Assembly: GCA_021029595.1 (NCBI GenBank) | Contig: JAJJOY010000003.1 | Span: forward strand, 410,277 to 474,276 | Length of the DNA: 64,000 nt | DNA from: Hominenteromicrobium mulieris | GTDB taxonomy: Bacteria; Bacillota; Clostridia; Oscillospirales; Acutalibacteraceae | Direction: 5' to 3' | In this document: positions 52,945 to 60,531 of the stretch, one piece after another | Layout: the number at the start of each line of letters is the position of its first letter | Numbering within the stretch: the stretch's first letter is position 1 | Position numbers and translations under genes: made by a program | The notes under the pieces: model-generated | Seen by the model: the letters and a program-made list of their open reading frames with translations, nothing else | Told to the model about the DNA's origin: nothing | Database searches by the model: none

Positions 52945-52959
52945 ATAAAAGCAAAAACA

Positions 52960-53028
52960 CCCTCCCGAAGTGATGGATATGTACCCTATATAGGAAGCAT
53001 ATCCATGACCGACACGGGAGGGCTTTTT
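52960..53028 (+). terminator. terminator with a second hairpin in its loop
   Basis: CCCTCCCG (52,960-52,967) pairs with CGGGAGGG (53,015-53,022), then CTTTTT. Inside, ATGGATATG (52,973-52,981) pairs perfectly with CATATCCAT (52,998-53,006). It ends the rlmD region before the xpt promoter. Confidence 0.85.
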
Positions 53029-53087
53029 GATTTCTCTTTGGAAAGCAGCTTCGCGGGGCAAACGCGCTTTCCTATGCGCATTCGGAA

Positions 53088-53116
53088 TTGACATTCCCTT
53101 TCCGCTTCGGTACAAT
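53088..53116 (+). promoter_or_regulatory. promoter of xpt
   Basis: TTGACA (53,088-53,093) and TACAAT (53,111-53,116) are 17 bases apart. The leader is only about 28 bases, so there is no room for a purine riboswitch. Confidence 0.85.
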
Positions 53117-53149
53117 AGAACCAACAAGAACCTCGGGGGACAAAACAGT

Positions 53150-53734
53150 ATGAATTTTCTGGAAGAACGTATCGTAAAGGACGGCGTTGTAAAAGCCGGC
53201 AATATATTGAAAGTAGACAGCTTTTTAAACCACCAAATGGATGTACGCCTGTTTTGCCAAATGGGCGAAGAGTTCAAGCGACGTTTTGCAGATAAGTCCA
53301 TCAACAAAATTCTGACGATTGAAGCCTCCGGCATCGGTATTTCATGTGTGGCGGCGGAATGCTTTGACGTGCCGGTCGTCTTCGCGAAAAAGAGCCAGAG
53401 TGTGAATATTGATGGCGACGTATACGTTTCCGAAGTGGAATCCTTCACGCATAAGCGTGTGAATCGCGTGATCGTTTCGAAAAAATTTCTCGGCCCCGAG
53501 GATCACATTCTTATCATCGATGATTTTCTTGCAAACGGCTGCGCGCTGCAGGGGCTCATCTCTATTGTAGATCAGGCGGGCGGCACGGTGGAAGGCATCG
53601 GTATCGCGATTGAAAAGGGGTTCCAGCCCGGCGGCGCGAAAATTCGTGAGATGGGCTACCCGCTCGAATCGCTCGCCATTGTGGAAAGCATGGACGACGC
53701 AACCGGTACGGTCGTTTTCCGTCCACAGCCATAA
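53150..53734 (+). CDS. xpt: xanthine phosphoribosyltransferase
   Basis: A 194-residue purine salvage enzyme making XMP from xanthine and PRPP. The PRPP-binding motif is [13 protein letters not shown] near residues 123-135. The start ATG 53,150 follows CTCGGGGGACAAAACAGT and fits the family N-terminus MNFLEERI; longer in-frame starts lie inside the terminator upstream. The C11 peptidase follows 12 bases later. Confidence 0.94.
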   Translation: MNFLEERIVKDGVVKAGNILKVDSFLNHQMDVRLFCQMGEEFKRRFADKSINKILTIEASGIGISCVAAECFDVPVVFAKKSQSVNIDGDVYVSEVESFTHKRVNRVIVSKKFLGPEDHILIIDDFLANGCALQGLISIVDQAGGTVEGIGIAIEKGFQPGGAKIREMGYPLESLAIVESMDDATGTVVFRPQP

Positions 53735-53746
53735 AAGGAGTTTTGT

Positions 53747-55771
53747 ATGAAACGGTTTTTATCCCGCGTTTTGCCCCTTTTGCTCAGCTTCGGCTTGATT
53801 TTAAACTGCACAGGATGCAGCACGGTTTTGGTCTTAGCCGGTAAAGCTCGTGAAAACAGCGAAGCTTCGTCCTCCGTGATTTCGGAAAGCTCCGCGTCCT
53901 CCGGCGTCATCTCCACCCCTGTGCCGACCGAAGACGGCGACCTGCGTGCGTTTTACACGGATGTTGCAAACGCTGAAAGTGTCACGGTAATGGTGTACAT
54001 GATCGGCTCCGACTTAGAGAGTGAGGACGGCTCCGCGACCGACGACCTTTTGGAAATGGCAGATGCCGCGCTTTCCGAAAACGTTCACCTTGTACTCCAG
54101 ACCGGCGGCACCGAAACCTGGTGGAACGATGTCTGCACAGACGATGAAAGTGAGCGCTTTGTGATCGAAAACGGCGATATGACGCTGCTCCAAAGCCTTG
54201 GCAGCATGAATATGACGGACGCCGACACGCTCTCCGATTTCATTCGCTTCTCCGCCGAAAGCTACCCCGCAGACCGCTACGAGCTCATTTTGTGGGATCA
54301 CGGCGGCGGCACCATGACAGGCTTCGGCTACGACGAGCTGTACGAAGACACCTCTTTGACGCTCTCGTCGCTCTCCACAGCACTGTATAACGGCGGCGTG
54401 CAGTTTGATTTCATCGGCTTTGACGCCTGCCTGATGGCGACGGCAGAGGTGGCCTACGCCTTGGATCCGTATGCGGATTACCTCATCGCCTCCGAAGAAT
54501 CCGAACCCGGCGAGGGCTGGGCGTACAAAAACTGGCTTACGATGCTGGCGGAAGACCCCGCCGTACCCACGGCGGAGCTCGGCAAAAAGCTGGCGGACGA
54601 TTTCCTTGAGGCCTATATTTTTGCCGACATGCCGACGCTTTCCGTTTTAGACCTGCGCTATGTGCCGGAATTATACGCCGCGTTGGAAAGCTACTGGGGA
54701 AGCGCCTACACCGCACTGCAAAGCGGCAGCTACGGTGCGTTTTCGCAGGTGCGCAACAACGTGCGGGAATTCGGCGACAACGAATACGACCAGGTCGATC
54801 TTTCCGACCTCGCCACGCTGACAAAGCAGAGCCTTTCCCTCGGCACCGAGGACGATGTGCAGGCCGCCGTTCAGAATATGGTAGTGTATAACGTCACCTA
54901 TGAAAAGTCCGCCGCGGGCATTGCAGTCTATTTTCCGTGCCTGTGGCCGGATTATTACGGTGATACACGCTTTGAAATGACCTGCGTCGGCTTCCCGGAA
55001 TCGTATTTTGAATTCTACGATAAATTCATGAACACGATGCTCTCCGGGCAGTCGCTTTCGCAGAGTGATATCGATTTTTACTCCTACTACGATTGGTTCG
55101 ATTCCTCCGAGGTTGGCGGCGAAAACGTCACCACAATAAACGGCAACGATTTTGAACTCATCGACAAGGGCGACTATTATGCACTCTCTCTTTCCGATGA
55201 AGCATGGAACCTCATCACGTACATTGATATGACCGTTTACCTCGACGACGGCGAGGGATATATTGACCTTGGCAATGACAACGTGTACGAGTTTGACGAC
55301 GACGGCGACCTGAAAGTCGATTTTGACTATACATGGATCTCGATCGACGGCGTGATTGTGCCGTTCTACGCCGAAACCGAGGAACAGACGGACGATTATT
55401 GGTACACAACGGGTTATGTGCCGGCCGAACTGAACGGCAGCACCGATATTGAGATCGTTCTGCGCTGGGACAGCGACCATGACAGCGGCTTTGTTGCGGG
55501 CTACCGCTTAAAGACCGAAGAGCCTACGGTAGCGGCAAAGGGTCTGCACAGCTTTACGGAGACGGATCAGATTCAGTACACCTGTTCGTATTATGATTAC
55601 GATTTCAACTACGACCGGGACTACACGCTCGGCGACCCGGTAACATACACAAGTGAACCCGTCGTCAACTATGAGGAAATCGGCGAATACCGCACGGTGA
55701 TCCAATACACCCTGCGCGACATCTACAACAACGAACACTTTACAGACCCGGTAGAGCTTTCCTGTGAATAA
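53747..55771 (+). CDS. clostripain-type (C11) cysteine peptidase, lipoprotein
   Basis: A 674-residue exported protein with a lipobox LNCTGC near residue 24, so it should be anchored to the membrane outer face. A Ser-rich linker leads to a C11 peptidase domain (about 75-420) with catalytic His185 in WDHGGG and Cys228 in FDACLMA. The C-terminal 250 residues are an acidic, Tyr/Asp-rich beta domain. Clostripain-like enzymes cut after Arg or Lys; the true target is unknown. It shares a transcript with xpt and ends at a strong terminator. Confidence 0.9.
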   Translation: MKRFLSRVLPLLLSFGLILNCTGCSTVLVLAGKARENSEASSSVISESSASSGVISTPVPTEDGDLRAFYTDVANAESVTVMVYMIGSDLESEDGSATDDLLEMADAALSENVHLVLQTGGTETWWNDVCTDDESERFVIENGDMTLLQSLGSMNMTDADTLSDFIRFSAESYPADRYELILWDHGGGTMTGFGYDELYEDTSLTLSSLSTALYNGGVQFDFIGFDACLMATAEVAYALDPYADYLIASEESEPGEGWAYKNWLTMLAEDPAVPTAELGKKLADDFLEAYIFADMPTLSVLDLRYVPELYAALESYWGSAYTALQSGSYGAFSQVRNNVREFGDNEYDQVDLSDLATLTKQSLSLGTEDDVQAAVQNMVVYNVTYEKSAAGIAVYFPCLWPDYYGDTRFEMTCVGFPESYFEFYDKFMNTMLSGQSLSQSDIDFYSYYDWFDSSEVGGENVTTINGNDFELIDKGDYYALSLSDEAWNLITYIDMTVYLDDGEGYIDLGNDNVYEFDDDGDLKVDFDYTWISIDGVIVPFYAETEEQTDDYWYTTGYVPAELNGSTDIEIVLRWDSDHDSGFVAGYRLKTEEPTVAAKGLHSFTETDQIQYTCSYYDYDFNYDRDYTLGDPVTYTSEPVVNYEEIGEYRTVIQYTLRDIYNNEHFTDPVELSCE

Positions 55772-55783
55772 ATAATTCTATAG

Positions 55784-55820
55784 AACATACCCTGCTGCGC
55801 TCCGTAGCAGGGTATGTTTC
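55784..55820 (+). terminator. terminator after the C11 peptidase
   Basis: AACATACCCTGCT (55,784-55,796) pairs perfectly with AGCAGGGTATGTT (55,806-55,818) and is followed by TTC. The 13-bp stem is strong, with a short T-tract. Confidence 0.85.
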
Positions 55821-55823
55821 GAT

Positions 55824-55852
55824 TTGACTTACACTATAATAGGCGGTATAAT
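55824..55852 (+). promoter_or_regulatory. promoter of the heterodimeric ABC exporter
   Basis: TTGACT (55,824-55,829) and the consensus TATAAT (55,847-55,852) are 17 bases apart, only four bases after the preceding terminator. Confidence 0.85.
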
Positions 55853-55923
55853 GAAAATTACTGACAAAAACGGAATTGTATGGAAAACTATGCCGTTTAA
55901 ACTGTTCGGAAAGGACGAACGCC

Positions 55924-57648
55924 ATGCGAAAGCTCCTCGTTTACATGAAAGACTACAAGAAAGAGTCGTTTTTAGCGCCTCTTTTCAAGCTGCTCGAAGC
56001 CACCTTTGAGCTGATTGTCCCACTCGTAATCGCGCAGATCATCGACGTGGGCATTCAGACCGGTGACACCGGCTTCATCATCTCCCGCTGTCTGCTTCTG
56101 GTTGGGTTCGGTGTGGTCGGCATGGTCAGTGCCATCACGGCGCAGTATTTTGCCGCAAAGGCTGCCGTGGGCTTTGCCACCGGGCTGCGTCACAGCTTGT
56201 TCCAAAAAATCAACGGACTCTCCTTCTCTCTTTTGGACCGTGTGGGCACTTCCACGCTGCTGACACGCATCACAAATGACGTAAATCAGGTGCAGAACGG
56301 TGTGAACCTTGTACTGCGCCTGTTTATGCGCTCGCCGTTCATTGTGTTCGGCGCATGCGTTATGGCGTTCACCATTGATCCCGGCAGCGCGCTGCTGTTC
56401 CTCATTGTGGTCGCTCTGCTCTCCGTTGTGGTATTCGGCATCATGCTGCTGACCATCAAGCGCTACAAGGCTATTCAAAACCAGCTGGATTCCGTTTTGA
56501 ACACCACGCGTGAAAATCTGAACGGCGCACGTGTCATACGCGCGTTCTGCGGTGAAGACACCGAAACAGAAAAATTTATCGGCCAAAATTCGCTGCTCTC
56601 TAAGCTCCAGAAATCCACGGGCCGTATCTCCGCACTTTTGAACCCGGTTACGTTTATCCTGATTAACGTCGGCATCATTCTGCTCATCCATTACGGCGCT
56701 GTTCAAGTCAACACCGGCATTTTGACGCAGGGTCAGGTCGTGGCGCTGTATAACTACATGAGCCAGATTTTAGTTGAGCTCATCAAACTTGCAAACCTCA
56801 TCATCACCGTAACAAAGTCCTTTGCAAGCGCCGCACGTATCCGCGACGTGCTCGAGCTCGACACAAACACCGTTTATTCCGACGACAAGAAAATCTACAA
56901 TACCCACGCCGTCGAGTTCGACCGCGTTTCCATGCACTATAACGAAGGCGCGAAGGACGCGCTCGAAAACATCAGCTTCACCGCCGAGCCGGGCGAGATC
57001 ATCGGCGTTATCGGCGGCACAGGCAGCGGCAAAACGACGCTTGTGGGGCTTATTCCCCGCTTCTACGATGCGTCCTCCGGCACCATCCGCGTGGACGGCC
57101 GCAACGTGAATTCCTATTCGCTTGAAGAACTGCGCGAAAAGGTGCACGTCGTATTGCAGCGCGCGGTCTTGTTTCGCGGCACGCTGCGCGAAAACCTGCT
57201 TTGGGGCAATAAAAATGCCAACGACGAAGAGATGCAGGCAGCCGTAAAGGCTGCGCAGGCCGCAGACTTCGTACAGAGTAAGGGCGGGCTCGATATGAAG
57301 ATTACCGCCGAAGGCCGCAACCTTTCGGGCGGACAGCGCCAGCGCCTTTCCATTGCCCGCGCACTTGTGGGTAATCCCGAGATCCTCATTCTGGACGACT
57401 CCGCTTCCGCGCTCGACTATGTGACCGAAAAGGCACTGCGCGGCGCGCTTTCCGCACTGCCGAATAAGCCGACGGTGTTCATCGTCTCGCAGCGCACATC
57501 TTCGCTGCGGCACGCGGATAAGATTCTCGTCTTAGACAACGGCGCGCTTGTCGGATGCGGCACACACGATGCGCTCCTTGAGAACTGCTCCGTGTACCGC
57601 GAGATCTATGACTCTCAGTTTGGCGGAAAGGAGGCAGCTGCGAAATGA
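55924..57648 (+). CDS. ABC transporter half with degenerate ATPase site
   Basis: A 574-residue exporter-type half-transporter: six membrane segments in residues 15-305 and an ATPase with Walker A GGTGSGKTT and signature LSGGQRQR. Walker B reads ILILDDSASALD, with Asp instead of the catalytic Glu, the mark of the inactive site in heterodimeric exporters such as TM287/288 or BmrCD. ATG 55,924 has AAAGGACGAACGCC upstream. The partner overlaps it by 4 bases. Drug or peptide export is likely; the substrate is unknown. Confidence 0.9.
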   Translation: MRKLLVYMKDYKKESFLAPLFKLLEATFELIVPLVIAQIIDVGIQTGDTGFIISRCLLLVGFGVVGMVSAITAQYFAAKAAVGFATGLRHSLFQKINGLSFSLLDRVGTSTLLTRITNDVNQVQNGVNLVLRLFMRSPFIVFGACVMAFTIDPGSALLFLIVVALLSVVVFGIMLLTIKRYKAIQNQLDSVLNTTRENLNGARVIRAFCGEDTETEKFIGQNSLLSKLQKSTGRISALLNPVTFILINVGIILLIHYGAVQVNTGILTQGQVVALYNYMSQILVELIKLANLIITVTKSFASAARIRDVLELDTNTVYSDDKKIYNTHAVEFDRVSMHYNEGAKDALENISFTAEPGEIIGVIGGTGSGKTTLVGLIPRFYDASSGTIRVDGRNVNSYSLEELREKVHVVLQRAVLFRGTLRENLLWGNKNANDEEMQAAVKAAQAADFVQSKGGLDMKITAEGRNLSGGQRQRLSIARALVGNPEILILDDSASALDYVTEKALRGALSALPNKPTVFIVSQRTSSLRHADKILVLDNGALVGCGTHDALLENCSVYREIYDSQFGGKEAAAK

Positions 57649-59417
57649 GCAAGATAAATAACAAAAACAGTACCATTAAACGTGTTCTTTTGCAAATCCG
57701 TCCGTATCTGCCGACCATCATTTTGTTGCTTGCACTTGCCGTAGTCAGCGTGCTGTGCTCGCTGTACATCCCGGTGCTCGTCGGCGAGGCCATCGACGCC
57801 ATCATCGGCAAGGAACAGGTCAACTTTGCCGTTATCCTGCCTAAGCTCTTCACCTGCGCGGTGCTCATCGGCTGCGCGGCGCTCGCCCAGTGGCTGATGA
57901 ATGTCTGCGGCAACAAGGTCACGTACAACACCATCCGCGATATGCGCGAGGCAGCCTTTAAAAAAATTCACCGTCTGCCGTTTTCTTACCTCGACGCACA
58001 CGAAACCGGCGACATCGTTTCCCGCATCATTGCCGATGTTGACCAGTTTGCAGACGGCCTTTTGATGGGCTTCTCACAGCTGTTTACCGGCGTTGTGACG
58101 ATCATCGGCACTATCGGCTTCATGCTTTCTGTCAACGTTTGGACAACGCTTGTCGTGGTGCTTGTCACGCCGCTTTCCATTTTGGTGGCGCGCTTCATCG
58201 CAAAGAAAACGTTCGCCATGTTCCGCTTACAGTCCGAAACACGCGGCCGCCAGACGGCATTCATCAATGAGATGATCACGAACCAGAAGGTCGTGCGCGC
58301 ATACGGACACGAAGACGAGAACATGGAGAAATTCGACACCATCAACGAAGAGCTGCGCCGCCACACATTAAAGGCGACATTCTTCTCCTCCATCACAAAC
58401 CCCGCCACGCGCTTTGTAAACTCCGTTGTGTACGCGGCGGTCGCGCTCATCGGCGCTTTTCTGGCCGTGACCGGACAGGGCTTCACCATTGGTATGCTCT
58501 CCTGCTTTTTGAGCTACGCAAACCAGTACACGAAGCCGTTTAATGAGATTTCCGGCGTTATCACCGAGCTTCAGAACGCGCTCGCCTGCGCAGACCGCCT
58601 GCTTGAATTCCTCGACAGCGAAGAAATGTCTGCCGACCCCGAACTGCTGCCGGAGCACAGCGAGACCGCAAAAGGACAGGTCACGTTCGATAACGTTTGC
58701 TTCTCCTATACAAAAGACCGCCCGCTCATCCGCAATTTCAGCTTGGATGTACCGGCAGGTTGCCGCGTCGCCATTGTAGGCCCGACGGGCTGCGGCAAAA
58801 CGACGATGATCAATCTTCTCATGCGCTTCTACGACCCGGACAACGGCAGCATCAGCGTGGACGGCACGAATACGCAGACTATCCCGCGCCGCGCACTGCG
58901 CCGTAACTTCGGCATGGTCCTGCAGGAAACATGGCTGAAAACCGGTACTGTGCTCGATAACATCCGCATGGGCCGCCCGGACGCTTCCGAAGAAGACGTT
59001 ATCGCCGCCGCAAAGGCCGCGCACGCACATAGTTTTATTGAGCAGCTGCCGAACGGCTACTATACACAGATTGGCGAAGACGGCGGCAGCCTTTCCGCCG
59101 GACAGAAACAGCTTTTGTGCATCTCGCGCATCATGCTGACGCTGCCTCCTATGCTGATTCTGGACGAAGCGACGTCTTCCATCGATACACGTACCGAGCT
59201 GCGCATTCAGCGCGCGTTTGCCAAGCTGATGCGCGGACGCACCTCGTTCGTCGTCGCACACCGCTTATCGACCATCAAGGAATCTGATGTTATCCTCGTC
59301 ATGCGCGACGGCAACATCGTAGAGCAGGGCGACCACGAATCTCTGCTTGCAAAAAACGGCTTCTACGCCGAGCTGTACCGCAGCCAGTTTACGGATGAGG
59401 AACAGCCGGTGGGTTAA
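57645..59417 (+). CDS. ABC transporter half with catalytic ATPase site
   Basis: A 590-residue half-transporter that overlaps its partner as ATGA. It has six membrane segments in residues 20-325, Walker A GPTGCGKTT, and Walker B MLILDEATSS with the catalytic Glu. The signature reads LSAGQKQ instead of LSGGQ, a common change in such heterodimers. Together with 55,924-57,648 it forms a full exporter with one working and one degenerate site. Confidence 0.9.
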   Translation: MSKINNKNSTIKRVLLQIRPYLPTIILLLALAVVSVLCSLYIPVLVGEAIDAIIGKEQVNFAVILPKLFTCAVLIGCAALAQWLMNVCGNKVTYNTIRDMREAAFKKIHRLPFSYLDAHETGDIVSRIIADVDQFADGLLMGFSQLFTGVVTIIGTIGFMLSVNVWTTLVVVLVTPLSILVARFIAKKTFAMFRLQSETRGRQTAFINEMITNQKVVRAYGHEDENMEKFDTINEELRRHTLKATFFSSITNPATRFVNSVVYAAVALIGAFLAVTGQGFTIGMLSCFLSYANQYTKPFNEISGVITELQNALACADRLLEFLDSEEMSADPELLPEHSETAKGQVTFDNVCFSYTKDRPLIRNFSLDVPAGCRVAIVGPTGCGKTTMINLLMRFYDPDNGSISVDGTNTQTIPRRALRRNFGMVLQETWLKTGTVLDNIRMGRPDASEEDVIAAAKAAHAHSFIEQLPNGYYTQIGEDGGSLSAGQKQLLCISRIMLTLPPMLILDEATSSIDTRTELRIQRAFAKLMRGRTSFVVAHRLSTIKESDVILVMRDGNIVEQGDHESLLAKNGFYAELYRSQFTDEEQPVG

Positions 59418-59422
59418 CGCAC

Positions 59423-59461
59423 AAAAATGCAGCCTTCTCTATTCGAGAGAGCTGCATTTTT
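59423..59461 (+). terminator. terminator of the ABC operon, first hairpin
   Basis: AAAAATGCAGC (59,423-59,433) pairs with GCTGCATTTTT (59,451-59,461); an inner TCTCT/AGAGA adds to it. The T-run lies directly after the stem. Confidence 0.85.
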
Positions 59462-59472
59462 CATTTTCTGCC

Positions 59473-59515
59473 ATACCGCACAAAGCTGCGTTTTGCACTT
59501 TGTGCGGTATTTTTT
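59473..59515 (+). terminator. second terminator hairpin, copy of the ATACCGCAC palindrome
   Basis: ATACCGCACAAAG (59,473-59,485) pairs perfectly with CTTTGTGCGGTAT (59,498-59,510), then TTTTT. It works as an intrinsic terminator and shares its arm with the palindrome at 36,105-36,142. Confidence 0.8.
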
Positions 59516-59575
59516 GAATATCAATATAGTGGAAGTTTTAGTCAATGCGTTTGAGGAAATCAAACGGCAAAACGA

Positions 59576-60445
59576 TTATGATAAAGATATAGGCGAACCT
59601 TGCCCGGACTGCGCATGCGCAAACTGCGTGCGGAACGCCTTCGGTGCACAGCCGTAGCGCTCTGTAAATAAGCGGTAAAACCGGCTTAAGCTGTTAAAGC
59701 CGCATGCACCGCAGATTTCAATGACGGGCATATCCCCCTGCAAAAGCAGCTGCGCCGCCAAAGACAATCGCTTGCCGTTGATGTACTCCGTCGGCGTCAT
59801 GCCAATGTAGCGGCGAAACGACCGCGTAAGGTGCTCCTGCGACATATTTGCAAGCGCTAAAAGACACGGAAGACCTGTGGTGTAATTTTCGCGCCGCTCC
59901 ATTTTTTCAAGCAGCTCCGAAAACCACGCAGGCAAAATCGCTTCCGGCGCGGGTGCTGTAAGAAACAGCTGCACCAAATACGGAAACAGGCTTAAAATGT
60001 AGCGGCACGCCGTTTCGTTATCGGCAAAGCGGTTCGTGTTCAAAAGCTTTTCCTGCACATCCGTTAAGGTGTGGCCGGAAAGCACACAATGTAACGGCAG
60101 CTCCGGCGTATCAAATATGGCGCGGTCAAGCTGCAAATAATCGCACAAGCGCTCAAACACCGTGCGCGGAATACCGATATCAAGCAGCTCGAAATCCGCA
60201 TTGTTGAAAAAATCATAGCGGTGCACGTCCCTTGGGCGCATCAAAACGAACGAGCCCTCGGAAAGCAACTGCGAGCGTCCATTTACGGCGTGGATGGCCC
60301 CGCCGTGCGAGACGAGAAACAGCTCGTAAAAATCATGCGTGTGAATTTTATACGTCGCCGGCACACCGCACTGGTGCAGAACGCGCGCACCCTCACCGGT
60401 GTGCAGATTTTCTTCGGAAAAATGCAGAAGCTCAACGTCGCTCAT
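59576..60445 (-). CDS. AraC family regulator, divergent from the glycyl radical enzyme
   Basis: A 289-residue regulator with an N-terminal cupin-like sensing domain (HTHDFYELFLVSHG, SFVLMRPRDVHRYDF) and a C-terminal AraC HTH pair (ANMSQEHLTRSFRRY, EICGACGFNSLSRFYRLF). It is divergent from the glycyl radical enzyme gene and shares its intergenic region, so it likely activates that gene in response to a small molecule, perhaps a sugar or the enzyme's substrate. Confidence 0.9.
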   Translation of the reverse strand: MSDVELLHFSEENLHTGEGARVLHQCGVPATYKIHTHDFYELFLVSHGGAIHAVNGRSQLLSEGSFVLMRPRDVHRYDFFNNADFELLDIGIPRTVFERLCDYLQLDRAIFDTPELPLHCVLSGHTLTDVQEKLLNTNRFADNETACRYILSLFPYLVQLFLTAPAPEAILPAWFSELLEKMERRENYTTGLPCLLALANMSQEHLTRSFRRYIGMTPTEYINGKRLSLAAQLLLQGDMPVIEICGACGFNSLSRFYRLFTERYGCAPKAFRTQFAHAQSGQGSPISLS

Positions 60446-60468
60446 TTCGGCGCCCCCTTTCTTCTGCT

Positions 60469-60497
60469 ATTATAACGCGTCAAAAAAACGGAATCAA
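60469..60497 (-). promoter_or_regulatory. promoter of the divergent araC-type gene
   Basis: On the minus strand TTGATT (60,497-60,492) and TATAAT (60,474-60,469) are 17 bases apart. No equally good promoter points toward the glycyl radical enzyme, which fits activation by the AraC protein. Confidence 0.7.
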
Positions 60498-60531
60498 GAA
60501 ATTTCAATTCTAACTTTGGGAGGATAACGGT

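Noticed and set aside
53027-53149. N-terminal extension of xpt
   Set aside because: The extension covers the terminator and promoter; the family N-terminus begins at 53,150 behind an RBS.
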